Below, piece after piece: positions 1 through 12,606 of a stretch of DNA of 64,000 nt; the first letter of the stretch is position 1; each line of letters opens with the position of its first letter. A program made the translations under genes and the position numbers. The notes below the pieces were generated by a model. It did no database searches. It was not told the DNA's origin and was given only the letters and a program-made list of their open reading frames with translations. The stretch covers positions 1,095,668 to 1,159,667 of the forward strand of contig JXTB01000033.1 of NCBI GenBank assembly GCA_002914805.1. Reading direction: 5' to 3'. Origin of the DNA: Parasponia andersonii (lineage: Eukaryota > Streptophyta > Magnoliopsida > Rosales > Cannabaceae).

Positions 1-2020
1 CTATTCGGCCGGGTAGGGGCGCAGTAAACAAAAGCGTGAATTCCTTGGCTAAAGCGGTTGTTTGATGTTTCTCCATAGCCTTCTTTTTTCTTTTCTTTTC
101 TTTCTTTTTTTTTTTTTTAGATGAATCTTGAGAACCTTCTTAGTAGTACATATTCTACTTGCCAAACACAAACAAACGGTCAAATTCATGGATTAAAAAT
201 ATCCATGTATTTGTTGATATTGTCGTATTGAAGTCTCAGGTAGAGTTGAAAGATATTTTTTCATCCATAAAATATCAACAACGGTGAGAATATGTTAATA
301 TTGATAAAATATTAATAAAAAATGAGCTAATATCCATATATTTCTGGACATTGTCATGACAATGTCGTCATCCACATTTTGAAATATCGATAGAAATATT
401 AATTTTTTTTCCAAATTTTTTTTTTTATAGAAAATAGTAATAAAGAGTACAAAAATAAATTATAGTTCTCTCTCTACAATTTATGGGCAAAGTTTTGGAA
501 TTACTTGTATTTAATGAAAATGTTTACACTACTTATATTTATTATTTTGGAATCTCTACAAAAAAAACTCTCAACACCTTTAAATTTGGTCGAATTTCTT
601 TTATAACTTTCAACCTCATTGAAACTCTTTTAAATTATTCTATATTATTAATGATTTTTATTTATTTTCAATATAATTTAAAACTAATTGTAATTTGTAA
701 GGTATTTATATTGGATGTGCTAAATAAAATAATATGACATATATTCTGATTTTAAAATTGTTCTACAAAATAAAATACAATCGTTTTTCTACTATATATA
801 TATTTTATTGTCTTATAAATATAAATATGTATTATTTTTAAATAAAAATTGGTATAACTTATGCAATATCACTTGTTTTAGTCTTTTTTTAGAGTTTTTT
901 TTTAATTTTGAATTTTAAGACAAATTTTAATATTTTTCCAAAATATCTTCAACATCAATAATATTTTTGATAATATGTGTAAAATAAAACATGGGCATCG
1001 ACATTTTAATTCTTAGCTAAATTAAATCGTGGCATCTTCATTTTTGCTACCTCACCCTAGCAGATGTATTAGTTTTAGGTTCTAAAGTCCATCCTAAGTA
1101 CCAATGGATTGAGTTAGGATTTGGGAATTTTTTTGGAGGTTTTTTTCTTTCAGGTAATAATGGATTCGAGAGAACAGAGAGAGAGAGAGAGCTTTTTGCC
1201 ATCAGAGGGATAGTCATTTGGGGCAAACAAACAGTGGCGAAAATGGGAATGAGAGTAATAGTGGGATTGGGAGAGGGTGGGACTGGGAGAGGGAGAATAA
1301 GTGGGATAAAGGTTAAAACTAATATTTTATCATATTATTGGAAGTAGAAGGAAAATAATTAAAAATTACTTATAATTAACAAATTAATCCTTAATATTTT
1401 TTTTATTTCCTTTCCAAACTAATTAGTATTAGTTTTCGTACACCTAATATCTTTCATTTTAAATAAGTTCAATTTCTGTTCTTTTTTTTTTTTTCTAAAA
1501 GAAAAACATGTTCAATTTCATATGAATTTTAACATCAATAAACAAACTTCTTAATTGCCAATATTTTTAAAACTTAAGGACCTAATTATCAAAAAAAATT
1601 TAGAGACTACTTTGTCAACCTACAAATAACATGAGGGTCAAATATGCCAAAGAAAAGGTCTATTGTCACCCCTTCATCTGCTCTTCGTACACCTAATTCT
1701 AGTAATTTTTTTTTTAATCACATGTGTCGTATCGCAAACTTTTGAGGTTGAGACAAATAGAATATGGGTCACTAGAATCCAGGTCACTAAACTCTAACAC
1801 CTAAATATTTTGAGATTTTTTTTAAGTAGAGCTTAATTAATGACCGTTATTTATTATAAATTTAAACAAAAATAACACGCACCCTCAAATTTTGGACTAA
1901 TAAGCTAGCCCCACTCCACAAATTCCTTGAGAATAGAACAAGTTGAAACATACAAATTATATATATGTGAGAAAATTTGGACCAATCCTATTTATGACGT
2001 GGATCAACTGTTAGATACCT

Positions 2021-2086
2021 TAAAACATGATGCTTAAAGCTAACTATACTTTCTAAAACATGATGCTTAAAGCTAACTATACTTTA
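2021..2086. repeat. Two-copy tandem duplication, period 33
   Basis: The unit beginning TAAAACATGATGCTTAAAGC occurs at 2021 and again at 2054 with almost no difference. It lies in intergenic DNA and has no visible coding content. Confidence 0.85.
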
Positions 2087-2984
2087 AATAGGAGAGTTAG
2101 CTTCATTTTTAGGTTATCGTAATCTTATCTTTGAATCCAGCAGACTATCATCGTTTATTATCTTAGGTATTGGAGAGTATTGCAGGTCTCCACCACACCA
2201 TGTTCCCTCGCAAACTTCGAAACTTGAGTTAGAGACAACAAAAGCATACCTTATGTTGGAATTGATTGATGTCGTTTTATTACCATTATTGTTCCATCAG
2301 TCCATTGTTTATTTATTAGGTCTAGTTTTATTTTTGGCCCCAAATTATAAGATTAATTTCAATTTAGCACGTGAATTTTTAGTAGCAGCATTTTTTTTAA
2401 CCGTGAACTTGATAGTTGTCAGATTTTTGTCGGATCTGGAGAGGAAGAGGAAGAACCCATTCTAATATAAAATTAATAAACTACATATAGATATATGACC
2501 AATTCTATCCACCTTCTAACAATAATAGCAAGTTGTGCAAAAGTGAGATAAAACTAAAGCTGAGGTAAATAAATACAAAAGTTGAAAGTTTAGGTGTGAT
2601 ATTAAGACTAACTCTATGATATAAGGGACAAAAAATGAAAATTATCTACTATGTTATTCTTATGCCATTGTCATTTTCAAATTATCGTCTTAAAGAGACA
2701 TTGTCGGGCTTTTAATTTGTCTTTTTAAAGTCACTATTGTTTTTTGTATGGGTTATTAGGTTTTGTCGTTACTTAGTACTGTTGTTGGCTGAAGATCTCG
2801 TCGTTTTTACTCTTTTTTTTTTTTTTCTAAATATTGTATAAAAAAAATTGCTTAAGCTGGAAAAATTTCCGGGACGAGAATTACCACACCGTTAATATGA
2901 ATGAAGGATATTAGTATAATCCGTACTGTACCTGCCCCGATATACATATTCACATAGAAAAATTATTATATATATAGATATGTA

Positions 2985-3064
2985 TTTAATTTTATATTAT
3001 CTATATTCTTATATCTTTGATAAATTTAATTTTATATTATCTATATTCTTGTATCTTTGATAAA
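2985..3064. repeat. Two-copy tandem duplication, period 40
   Basis: An AT-rich unit beginning TTTAATTTTATATTATCTAT is repeated at 2985 and 3025 with one visible difference. It is intergenic with no coding content. Confidence 0.8.
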
Positions 3065-3735
3065 ATAATGAATTGAGAAAGTTATATGTACTTATATATT
3101 TAAATGTTAGAGTTTAAAAATTATTAGTATATTATTTTGTTTAATGTTTTGTTGATTATGAAAAAGATTTAGTATTTTCATCTTAATTTTTTTAATATTT
3201 TATTATTATTTGAGTAGTAGGTAACTATGACTTTCTCATTATCCGTTGGTTAATATATATATACCGTCCCCGTATCTAAAAGAATAGTTAATGAGGCAAA
3301 TATGATATTATAAATGACTTCTAAGGAAAGAGATGGTAATTGAAAAAACATCTTCGATCCACTCCATTGCTATTCTAAAGGATGTTTTCTCTCTTCAAGG
3401 GTTATATTATCATTTTCCGACTTGTTTTGTCACCAACTTAGAATTTGTGTTGCTTTTTAAAACTATTATTTTTTCTCTTTTATTTTTTTTTTTTAAATTC
3501 TCCGTCTTTTTTTGAAGGAAAATTTTCTCCCTTTTAAAAATCGATATATTTTTTTTGAAGGGTCTTTTTAAAAACAATATTGTTTGCAGTAACAATGCTG
3601 TTATGTAAGATTATTGTTGTAGTATGTATTCTCACTATGATTGGAGTTCTCATCTTCTAAATAAAGTAAAAGGAAGGACAAAGACTAAAGAGACTAAATT
3701 GTACTCATATCCATGTTTTAACATATCCTACCTTG

Positions 3736-6356
3736 TGTAAAATCCTAAATTTTTATAAGGGTAATTAAGTAATTTTAATTCAATGGTATTTTTGTAATTC
3801 TATATTTTCGAATTAATTAAATAAAAATCTGAAATTATTTTTAAATTAAATTATTAGTGTTGAACCTAGACAAAATAAATTCTAGGTGTATTTGGGGTAA
3901 AAGTGAAAAAGAAATTACAAACCGGGAACAAAAGTGTAATTAAGGAGGGACTAAAGTGAAAGAATCTTTTTAAAATTTATGGCTAAAGTGAAATTTCAGA
4001 AACTTTTTCTGAAAAATCAGATTACATCATGTGTCCCACTATCTATAGTTTCAAAAATTACAAATAAATCCCCCAGATTCTTCTTCTTCTTCACCGAGGC
4101 CCTCCCAAACACACCTTCGGTTATTATTCATTCATAACTCCTCTGGCCACCGACCAGCCCGATGCGCCAGCTTGCCCTGACCGGAAGACACCGACAAAGC
4201 AGTGGCTGGTGCCACCGTCCCATTTCGCCGCCTCTCGCTAGAGAAAAAGCGATCCGAAATCACCGCTACCGGAATGGAAAATCGCCCACCATTTCCTCCT
4301 CCGACGTTCGATCAACTCGCCGTCACTGCCGTTGAACTCATCTCGACTCCAAATTTCATTTTCGACTACTCTCGGCCTCTAATTCGGCTCCGGTGAGAAG
4401 TTGACTACTATAGCAATTTTATAATATTAAATTTTTGTTGTATTTTCGTAATTATTTTGGAATTGAGTTATTTATCCTGAGAAAATTTTACCATGTGAAA
4501 GAGGAGATTGAAACATGAAATCTCATGATTTTGAAGTGTTGAAATGGTAAACAGAAGAACGTCAATTATCGAAATGAAAATGTGGCATTTTTCTAATTAT
4601 TTTCCAAATGCGGTATTATTATAATTTTCGGATTTTTGAGCCCATTTAATGCTCGGTACCTCGAAACTGAGTTCTGACTTCAAATTTGGACTCAGTGAGG
4701 TCGGGACATGAATTTTAATATAAAATACCACTATTTTCTGAAGTGACACAAAAATCGAGAAAATGGCTAATGAATTGCACCGTTTTGCGTGCCACAGGCC
4801 TGTCCCACACCGATACTCGTTTTCGACAAATATTATTTTAACCCAACATTTTTGGGTGTTCTAAATTCAGTGGTGATCTCTGTTTCTCAATCTGAGACTC
4901 TGTTTAAAAAGTCAACTTTTCAAGTGAACGTAACGCGATCCGAGAATGATTGTCTGAACAACCAGGTGATCAATTGAGGATACTTCTAGTGTCGTTAGCT
5001 CAATATAACTACTATCTCGAGTTAGGGATTCAATTACCAAATTTTATACATGTTTTAATTTGAAAAATTTCATTATAACTATTTTTGTGAAAAATCGTGA
5101 ATAAATGATATTATGATAAATTGCTGAAAATTATTGGATTATGCTGGGATTGGACTACATGAATTTTATACATATTTTTATATTATGACTATGGGGTAAA
5201 ACAGCGGTGTGCTACCCATGTATAGTAAATCCCAGAATAATGCCAAGTTGAATTTTAAAGCATTGTTTGGTTATGTATTGTATGGTTATTATGCATATTT
5301 TATTATATATTGTACATACCATAAGATCACACATGAGATACATCTTAGGCATCGCATTATTGTAGTAGGTGGACTAGTATACCCGCCTTCGGTAAGAGCC
5401 GGTAAACCCGTGCGGGGTTTTTCTGATTATTCTCATTCGGTAGGTATAGGTATTTAGTTGCCCCTCCGGTTCGGTAGGCTTAGACACATGGGTGTCCCTT
5501 CGGTTTTCTAGGATAAATATCAGGTAGAGAGTTCTTAGTATACGTAGTACGAGTTACTCTATTTCGTGATGTGAGGGTGTGAGCTCATGAGATGGGTTGA
5601 TTTATGATATATATATATAATCTTATGCTTTTTTTGACTTTGATTTTGAATACGTGATTATTCTGGATACCACTTGTTTTATAAATTTGGTTTATAAATG
5701 GATTTTGGAAAAGACATTAATTATGTAGGTTTGATAAAATTGCATTCACTCAAAAAGATGATTGAGTTTTTACTGAGCATTCTCGTGCTCACCCATACTT
5801 CCTCCCATTTCAGGTGTTGACCTATTTTGTGGCAATTATTCTAGTGGCTTGGCAAGCATGTTTGGCATATATTTGCAGTTTCAATTCTCTTCATTGGTTG
5901 GTTTGTACTCAGTATCAATTTCCCTTTCCTAAGTTAAATTTATTTAGCCAATAGTAATATATTTATTGAGTAGATATATGAGGATGATTTTTGTTATTAA
6001 ATAGAGTACTTAGAAAATAAAATAATTTTATGTAAATTATTTGAACATTGGGCCTCAGGTTTTAATTTGAACTGTTTTATTAAACTTCATAGATTAATAA
6101 AAGTCTTTAAACTAGTTAATTAGGATTTTCTCTCATCTTAAAATGAAAAGTTTACTTAGAAATTTAATTAAAAATTTAAAACTGGTAGATAATATCATGA
6201 TTTTTAAATTTGTCTAATCTCATAATTTACTTACTTTTGAGGACTAAACTTAAATTTCAAGTACTTAAATTTTTCTAAAATTTTAGAAACTACTATTCAT
6301 CATTATTTTCACTTAAAATTATTAAAAGTCACCGCCTCAGATTTTCGGTCGTGACA
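3736..6356 (+). mobile_element. Solo LTR of a Ty3/gypsy chromovirus-like family
   Basis: The 2621-bp unit begins TGTAAAATCC and ends GGTCGTGACA, so it has the canonical TG...CA ends. It is flanked by a perfect 5-bp target-site duplication, CCTTG at 3731-3735 and 6357-6361. The same terminal motifs, and internal blocks such as ACCAAATTTTATAC and TGAGCATTCTCGTGCTCACCC, recur in the LTRs of the complete element at 44069-52730, so the two belong to related families. No internal gag-pol or second LTR is present. This is the structure expected after LTR-LTR recombination. Short open frames inside (such as 4202-4396) are taken to be chance. It ends 465 bp short of the ALMT stop codon. Confidence 0.9.
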
Positions 6357-6820
6357 CCTTGAGTTTGGTCATTTCTTCTAAGCGGTTCTTTACACATTCA
6401 TCTCTCATCTTTCTAATTTGAGTTATTTATGGGTATGAAAATTAAGCTAGAATGTACTTGCTAAACTATAGGTCATATCATGCCAAGATTTGCAAAAAAT
6501 TATCCTGTGAATACTATTGTGTTTATTATTGATAGAATGAGATGATTATTATTCGAGTTTTACTTAGTACTATTAAATATTTTGACAAAAGAATTTGTCA
6601 TAACAAAGTTGAAGCTTTGTTTCATGAATTTCAGTCTAATGCTTATTAGTTGTACAACTTTAATAATGTTATTGTCAACAAAGCATGTTATGTAAATTTA
6701 GTGATAATTGTGCTACTCATGTTGACTGAACAAGAACAGATATCTTAACAATAAATATTTTGTTTTTAGAACTTTGAGAAGTAGAGATTTCTGCAAAGAG
6801 ATACATATAATCTATATATT

Positions 6821-8833
6821 CTAGACCCTTTGAAGTGTTCTCATGGGTTCATCTTCTTTACGTTGATCCTGCACATTCTTGTTATCCTTTTTTATCTTTT
6901 CATCAGTCACAGGCTGGAAATGAGCCAAATCTGATAGTTTTTCCACAGCATCGACAATGCCTTCAATCCGTGTAGTGATTTCAATTAGCAAAGATGCTAA
7001 GGTTACCAAAGGAATTACTTCCATAAGAGGGACTGGGAGGATTGAGGCTGCTGCAGCTCCAGTCAAATTCGCCTCGGTTGTCTTCTCTTGAGGAGTTCCA
7101 GGTTCTGGCAGTGTCTGTGGAATGAACAAACCAGGAAGAGATTTCAAATCGTTTTGGAGCTCCTGAACTGCACTGTTCATTTGTCCAACTAGGAAATCTA
7201 CACTAGATGATTTCTTCATTGTCTTGATAACTGTAGCTAGCTCTTTTATGACACTTGAAGAGTTGGAGCTTACTTCTGTACAAATGTTGCTGATTCGCTT
7301 CTTTAGGTGCTCTGGGGCCTGTTTTCCATTTGATTTTTTAGTTTCACATACTTATAAGCTGATCAAGTACTAAGAATCTGAGAATTTTTTAGTATCAGCA
7401 CTTTGGTTTTACCTTGTTTTCAGAGTTTATGCAGCCATTGAGAGCTTCAATGCAATAAGCACAGCTTCGCATTGCTGCCCCGATTTTCAGGTATTGATTC
7501 CATGGATGTCGAAAGTTGAAGCGACCATGTGCCGGTTCCCACCTAGCAAAATTAGCCTACACAAGAAAATTTCCACGTTCAATCTAAGTTGAAGACTGAT
7601 CGAGTAATTTACAAATGTAAGTTTGTAAGTTGGTATTGCTTAAATTACCATAGTTTCTTCTGTTGCTTTTGAACTTAGCACACATTTGTAGCCCAATAAG
7701 TTTTTGTCGGCTTCTTTGTTGCTTCCAGTAATTCCTTCACTGCGACTAAAGTAATCAGCCACACAACCTGAAATCAGTAGAAGTGAGACATAAATTGTTA
7801 ATGGGATTTTCATAGACTTAAGCTATCTGTATGGTATTTGAGAAAAGTATTTTACCATCTAGTGAATTGGCAAGCTTGTCCATGTTCCGGGTTATGAGCA
7901 TATAAAGCTCCTGGCCAGCCCAAATGGGGCAAATAATCATAATTATAACAATGCACAAGGAAGTGCCAATGATGATGGTGGATAGTCTTTGATGGGCCAT
8001 ATCGAACAATTTATCTACACGGTAACCAGAAACTGAAACCAAGCTGAAGGTGAGGATGAAGATCATAGCACCATAATCAAACCGGGCCTTTATTGATGGG
8101 ATGAATCTAGAGAAGGTTGCTGCGGAAGCTGAAAGAAAACAAGAATACCTCGGTGAGTTTCTCATCATATCAGTAAGCCGAAAGAAACAAGAAAGATTGT
8201 GTGCCAAGGAAGATTTATACAAACCTAAAACAAAAACTGAAACTCCCACAATGAAGGGTTCAAATTTCTCTCCTGATTGACTAGCAATCCAGTGGACTCC
8301 AACTGCTATAAATCCGGCCAAAAAAGTTCCACAAACCCTGTTCAAACACTTGTAAAGTGTTGCACCTGCAATAAAATGAAACAGTCAATCTCATGAAAGT
8401 TGAATTTTTTTACATTAAATGTCGAAAGTTTGACACAAGTTCTTTGATACATGAACAGCTTTAACCAACTTATGAATGAAATGGAATATTTACCTACTGT
8501 GTTTTCAAAAACTACCACAACTGTCATGACTGCCCACATAGCATTTCCTCCAACGCCTTCATATAGTGGTCTCATATAGTAAAAGATAGAGACAGCAGTG
8601 AGGGCCATCCCAACTTTCAAACAATGGATCACTTTTCTTGGGTCATTGCAGCCTATATTCCAAGCATTCTGCAGGAACTTTGACAGTTTCAAATACAGCC
8701 TTGTAAGTAGACCTCTTAGACCAAGAAACAGTCTGCAGGCAAGGCCTTCCTTTGGAACCAGAACTTTGGATGAGTCATCTGTGACCCTTATGCTCCACTC
8801 CCATATACCAGCTGCTTCCTTCTTGAGAGCCAT
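6821..8833 (-). CDS. ALMT: Aluminium-activated malate transporter (ALMT) family anion channel, six exons
   Basis: ALMT proteins are plant anion channels that pass malate and other anions across the plasma membrane or tonoplast; the substrate of this one cannot be read from sequence. The hand-built model has exons 8833-8494, 8365-8225, 8128-7856, 7767-7649, 7556-7413 and 7318-6821, all with GT-AG introns and consistent phase, giving 504 codons, the usual family length. Family marks include DPRKVIH at residues 64-70, followed by KVGMAL in the first membrane segment; AMWAVMTVVVVFE at about 98-110; RFDYG at 176-180; and the conserved WEP motif at 297-299. About six hydrophobic segments fill the first half and a soluble helical domain the second. 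The N-terminus has a roughly 60-residue extension before DPR, and the membrane-domain sequence resembles the ALMT10/ALMT2/ALMT8 type. The clade is my judgement and would need a tree. No disabling change is seen. Confidence 0.93.
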
Positions 8834-8967
8834 AGCTTCAAATGTTTACCAAAGAATTCCTCACTGTTTGCGTATACGAAGAATGAAACACACCAACAGT
8901 GAGACTGAATGTTATGGACTGAGATGGTTAAGCTTTAAGGTGAGAAAATGATGGCTGATTATTGAAG

Positions 8968-8977
8968 TATATATACA
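8968..8977 (-). promoter_or_regulatory. Candidate TATA box of the ALMT gene
   Basis: GTATATATAC lies 135 bp upstream of the ALMT start codon on the minus strand, a normal distance for a plant TATA box plus a leader of about 100 bp. Assignment is by position and motif only. Confidence 0.4.
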
Positions 8978-10903
8978 AAATGAGTATTTGGTATAGTGGT
9001 CTTCAATAAACAAATGAGACGAATCATAAGAAAAGAAATATGTCATGGGATTTTTTTTTTTATTTTTTTAGGTAGGTAAGGTTTATGGCACGAGTGGCCT
9101 AAAACTTTTATCACCTTCTGCCTTGGATTTCATGCTTACATGCAACTTTAATGTGTTATGTCCATTCAGATGGCATATACCCTGCAAGCTTAATCTTTTA
9201 TTCCTGCAAAAAAAAAAAAAAAACCTTCCTCTCTGTCATTTTGACTCTGAACAAGCAAAAAAGCACAAGGTTCAATTTCAAAAGCTTCGTTTCGTAAATC
9301 AAATGGCAACACCTGCTCCAACCGTTGAAAGCAGTTAGACATCGAAAGTTATCCTGATGAGTGCCATATCTCACTGCACAAACTTTTTAACATTTCAAAC
9401 AGCCTCATTTGATTGTTTGTGGCTTTACCACTTAGATTATTTGAGCCAATGCCTTGCTAGATTTTGATTTAGTAACTTCATTTGAATATTGCCATAAAAT
9501 AACTTTGGACACCCACATGTCACTGTTTCATTCTTCACTTCAAGGAAATGTTACAAAGACAACTTATCCTAAACTATTCATTACTTTCTTGGCCACCAAT
9601 TCTCCCTCAGATAGTGACAGTGTTAGAGATAGAGGTTTTCTTTCGATGACCTAAAACCAAACTTTGGTAACAGGTGACATAATATGGCCTAAAATGAGAA
9701 AAGAAAAAAATCAGCAGCACTATGAATTAATCCTCTTACTACATTTTCCCTCATGTACGTGTACTGAACTGTTCATCTTTTTCTCTTAAGTGGGTCTTTG
9801 AGTAAGAATCCTCTCTCATTTGTTTCCCGTGGATAAGATAATTAAGAAATAGCACAAATAAAATATAGCAAAACTGGTATTCTGCCTGTGTTAAAAAAAA
9901 AAAAAAAAAAAACTGGTATTCTGCCACTGTGCCTTGTGATTCATGGACTTCCAATTATCTCAATTTCACACATTGCCACCCTTAGGCTCTTATTGGAGAT
10001 ACTCTTCTATGTAACAAAATCTCCTCCTTTCCTGTTATGATAAGCTAACCCCCACTTATTGCATAGTCCTCTATAATATCAAAAGTCAAGAAAATCTCAG
10101 TCTTAATGAAAACCCCATTAGTTATATTAGTTTTATAATCCACCCAATATAGAAGTGTTGGAGAAAGAAATGACTAAGAGAGAGAGAGCTAATATCAAAC
10201 CCAATCTTATACCGAGCCATATTTAAGTCTTAAACTAAACCTCTAGTGGGTTTCAAAACTTTCAACCAAAGTGGAGAACCCAACATGTCACTTAAAAATG
10301 CTAATGTGTCACTTCTTAGAAAAGGGAATATGAGGCAAATTAGGTCAGGAATAGGACCATCCAATCCAAGACCCGTATATTATTTTTTAATAATCCAAAA
10401 GCTGCTAATGCTTTGTGTGCTGATCTCACTTCAATGGGAAGAGCACTTATCAGTACACTGAACAGTTTAGACAGCTGCATGCATTAACTGAAAGGCTAAT
10501 GCAACTATCATAAAGTAGCATCTAATGGATTACCCCGGATTGCTCAAACAAATTACCTTTATATTTTGTTTTGTTAGGATGTACTAGTACATTTGTCCTA
10601 GCTAATTAATTTTGACCTTCAAAAGAGACCGTACATTTCTCTAGTAACCATCATAGTGCTCTAGAATTCGCTCTTATTAATTCGCGACTTAGCAATTTCT
10701 ATTCATATCATAAAGCAATTTCTATTTTATATATAAGTGTATTTAAATGTTGTGTGATACAGACAATTTGGCCTAATCGGCCTAATTATGCAATAGGAAT
10801 AATGCAATAGGGATAATCAATTATTAATTATGTTCGAAGTACTATTATCACTAGAATACTCAATCACTTAACACGTCATATAACGGAATACATGATCATC
10901 CAC
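8978..10903. other. ALMT upstream region and intergenic DNA
   Basis: AT-rich sequence with homopolymer tracts. It holds one small poly(A) insertion (9872-9925, listed separately). No gene, RNA gene or longer repeat is recognised. The short open frames present are bounded by low-complexity sequence and show no family signature. Confidence 0.5.
9872..9925. mobile_element. Minimal poly(A) retro-insertion with a 15-bp direct repeat
   Basis: AACTGGTATTCTGCC occurs at 9872-9886 and again at 9911-9925. Between the two copies is only TGTGTT followed by a run of A. A long target-site duplication around a poly(A) tract is the mark of target-primed reverse transcription, so this looks like an extremely 5'-truncated LINE, SINE or mRNA insertion. 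Replication slippage on the poly(A) tract is the alternative. Confidence 0.55.
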
Positions 10904-11182
10904 GAAGGCATCAAATTTGCGTTCCGGCACAACTTAGCGGTGTCCAAGCTTGAGAATGATGCTAAGAACGTGATTTTAGCAATCCACTCTATCACTCCCC
11001 TCTCTGTTGATCGACCTCCGATTTCAGATATTGTCTCTAATCTTTGAATGTTATGAAATATCCTTTACAAATTTCTTCCTAGAAATAGAAATAAAATTGC
11101 TGATATCCTAGCTTCTTTTGCTTTGAATTCTCCTATTAGCTCTATTTGGCTAGAGGAAACTCCTCAGTGTATTGCCCCATGA
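10904..11182 (+). pseudogene. RNase H-like (RVT_3) domain remnant of a retroelement
   Basis: One frame reads from EGIKFAF to the terminal motif IWLEETPQCIAP with only two in-frame stops (near 11047). The pattern EGIKFA, ENDAKNVILAIHS, PPISDIVSNL, LPRNRNKIADILASFAL and WLEETP is that of the C-terminal half of the plant RVT_3 ribonuclease-H domain found in non-LTR retrotransposons and derived genes. The upstream half, which carries the first catalytic aspartate, is missing. A short A-rich tract follows at about 11213-11225, as expected at a LINE 3' end. It is a dead 5'-truncated fragment. Confidence 0.7.
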
Positions 11183-11224
11183 TGTAATGCTGGAAGTTTC
11201 TTCCGTTTTTCCTTTAAAAAAAAA

Positions 11225-11688
11225 ATTATTAATCATTGTCTTAACCCGGGTCATCTCAAAAGGCTGGCTAGACAAGCTAGTAGAGCTAGTCCTGGTTATG
11301 TTAACTCCACATTTGTTGGTATAAAATGTAGCACTATCAAAATTTCTTCTAGCAACTTCATTTAATTTGGTTGTACTTTAGTACCTCAAATCCCATAATT
11401 TAAAATCAAACATGAACTAGAAGGTTTTCATTTACTCTTTTTTTTTTTTTTTTTTTATTATTAATCATTGTCTTAACCCGGGTCATCTCAAAAGGCTGGC
11501 TAGACAAGCTAGTAGAGCTAGTCCTGGTTATGTTAACTCCACATTTGTTGGTATAAAATGTAGCACTATCAAAATTTCTTCTAGCAACTTCATTTAATTT
11601 GGTTGTACTTTAGTACCTCAAATCCCATAATTTAAAATCAAACATGAACTAGAAGGTTTTCATTTACTCTTTTTTTTTTTTTTTTTGT
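11225..11688. repeat. Two-copy direct tandem duplication, period 232, each ending in poly-T
   Basis: The segment starting ATTATTAATCATTGTC at 11225 is repeated from 11457, and I see no difference between the copies apart from the length of the closing T-run. The identity implies a recent event, or an assembly artefact at the poly-T tract. The repeat begins directly at the A-rich end of the RNase H remnant. Confidence 0.85.
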
Positions 11689-12606
11689 TGCCTGTTGAGT
11701 AACCAACTTAAATTCATATGGCAAGTTTGATCTTTCTCTTTGTATATATTTTGGTTCGTATTTTAACATATGACTTTCTCCCTTGCAAGTTGCAAGTATA
11801 TTAATTAGCAAACAGCCATGCATATCTTTGTTTGTGAACCTCAAAAATGGAGGAAGCACAAATGAGGTCATAAAAACTTGATATTAAAGCAACAGTATGT
11901 ATTTATGTGACAACAGTCTCATCGCAACAGAAAAAGTTCTTAGCCAACCCTAAAATAATTTTATTTTAACAAGATATTTCTTTACCTAATAACCCCTATA
12001 GGTATTAAAGCATTTTGAGTGCATGCTGACCAACATAAGATTTGTAATTTGGTACTGGTATAAATCCTAGAAGCTTTTGTTTCAAAGATTTTTCTTTCCT
12101 AAAAAACAGAAGATTTTTTAAAACGGGTTTTAAATGAGAAACATGGTATCAGTTCCTAGTAATTGAATCCATTACCTAAGAAGCTGAATTAAGCAAGAGA
12201 ATAGAACGAGAAGAAGAAAATAAAGGAGTAAAATACTGTTCGTGTGTATTAAATTAAACGATAACATATGAAAAAAAAAACTGTTAATTAATGTTGAGAT
12301 AACATGCGTGCACCATCAAAACTCTAAATGAGAAAGTGAGCTAATTTCAACCGAACATAAATCCGACTGAAAAAAAAAATGCTTTCAAACTCGTGGCATA
12401 TTTACTAATTCGCAACAAACTAAGAAATTAAAAAAAAAAAAGAAAAGATATTTTCTTCCTTTCCCATCCAATTTTATGTTTACTCATATAGTAAATAATT
12501 ATTTTTATTTGGTCAAATTAGAAAGGAATAGCTTAAATCTTGATTCATTTTTGTTTCTCTTCAAATCATGTTTTTCTTTTACGATTTTCTTTACTATTGA
12601 TTAGTT
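11689..12606. other. AT-rich intergenic stretch, nothing recognised
   Basis: No coding signature, RNA gene or repeat structure beyond homopolymer runs is visible between the 232-bp duplication and the probable copia LTR. Confidence 0.5.

Larger units (their letters stand above)
1..3735. other. AT-rich intergenic region without a supported gene
   Basis: This stretch is strongly AT-rich with many poly-T tracts and stop codons in all frames; the open frames seen are short and of low complexity. A 25-codon open frame enters from the left edge on the minus strand, with its ATG at 76-74. It could be the first codons of a gene outside the window, but it is too short to call. There are two small tandem duplications at 2021-2086 and 2985-3064. 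The last five bases, CCTTG at 3731-3735, are the left target-site duplication of the solo LTR that follows. Confidence 0.6.

Noticed and set aside
1-76. Minus-strand 25-codon frame running off the left edge
   Set aside because: It has a plausible ATG and less biased codons, but is too short to identify and has no visible motif.
2253-2465. 70-codon hydrophobic frame
   Set aside because: T-rich sequence gives Leu/Phe-rich translations by chance; no neighbouring exon or family motif.
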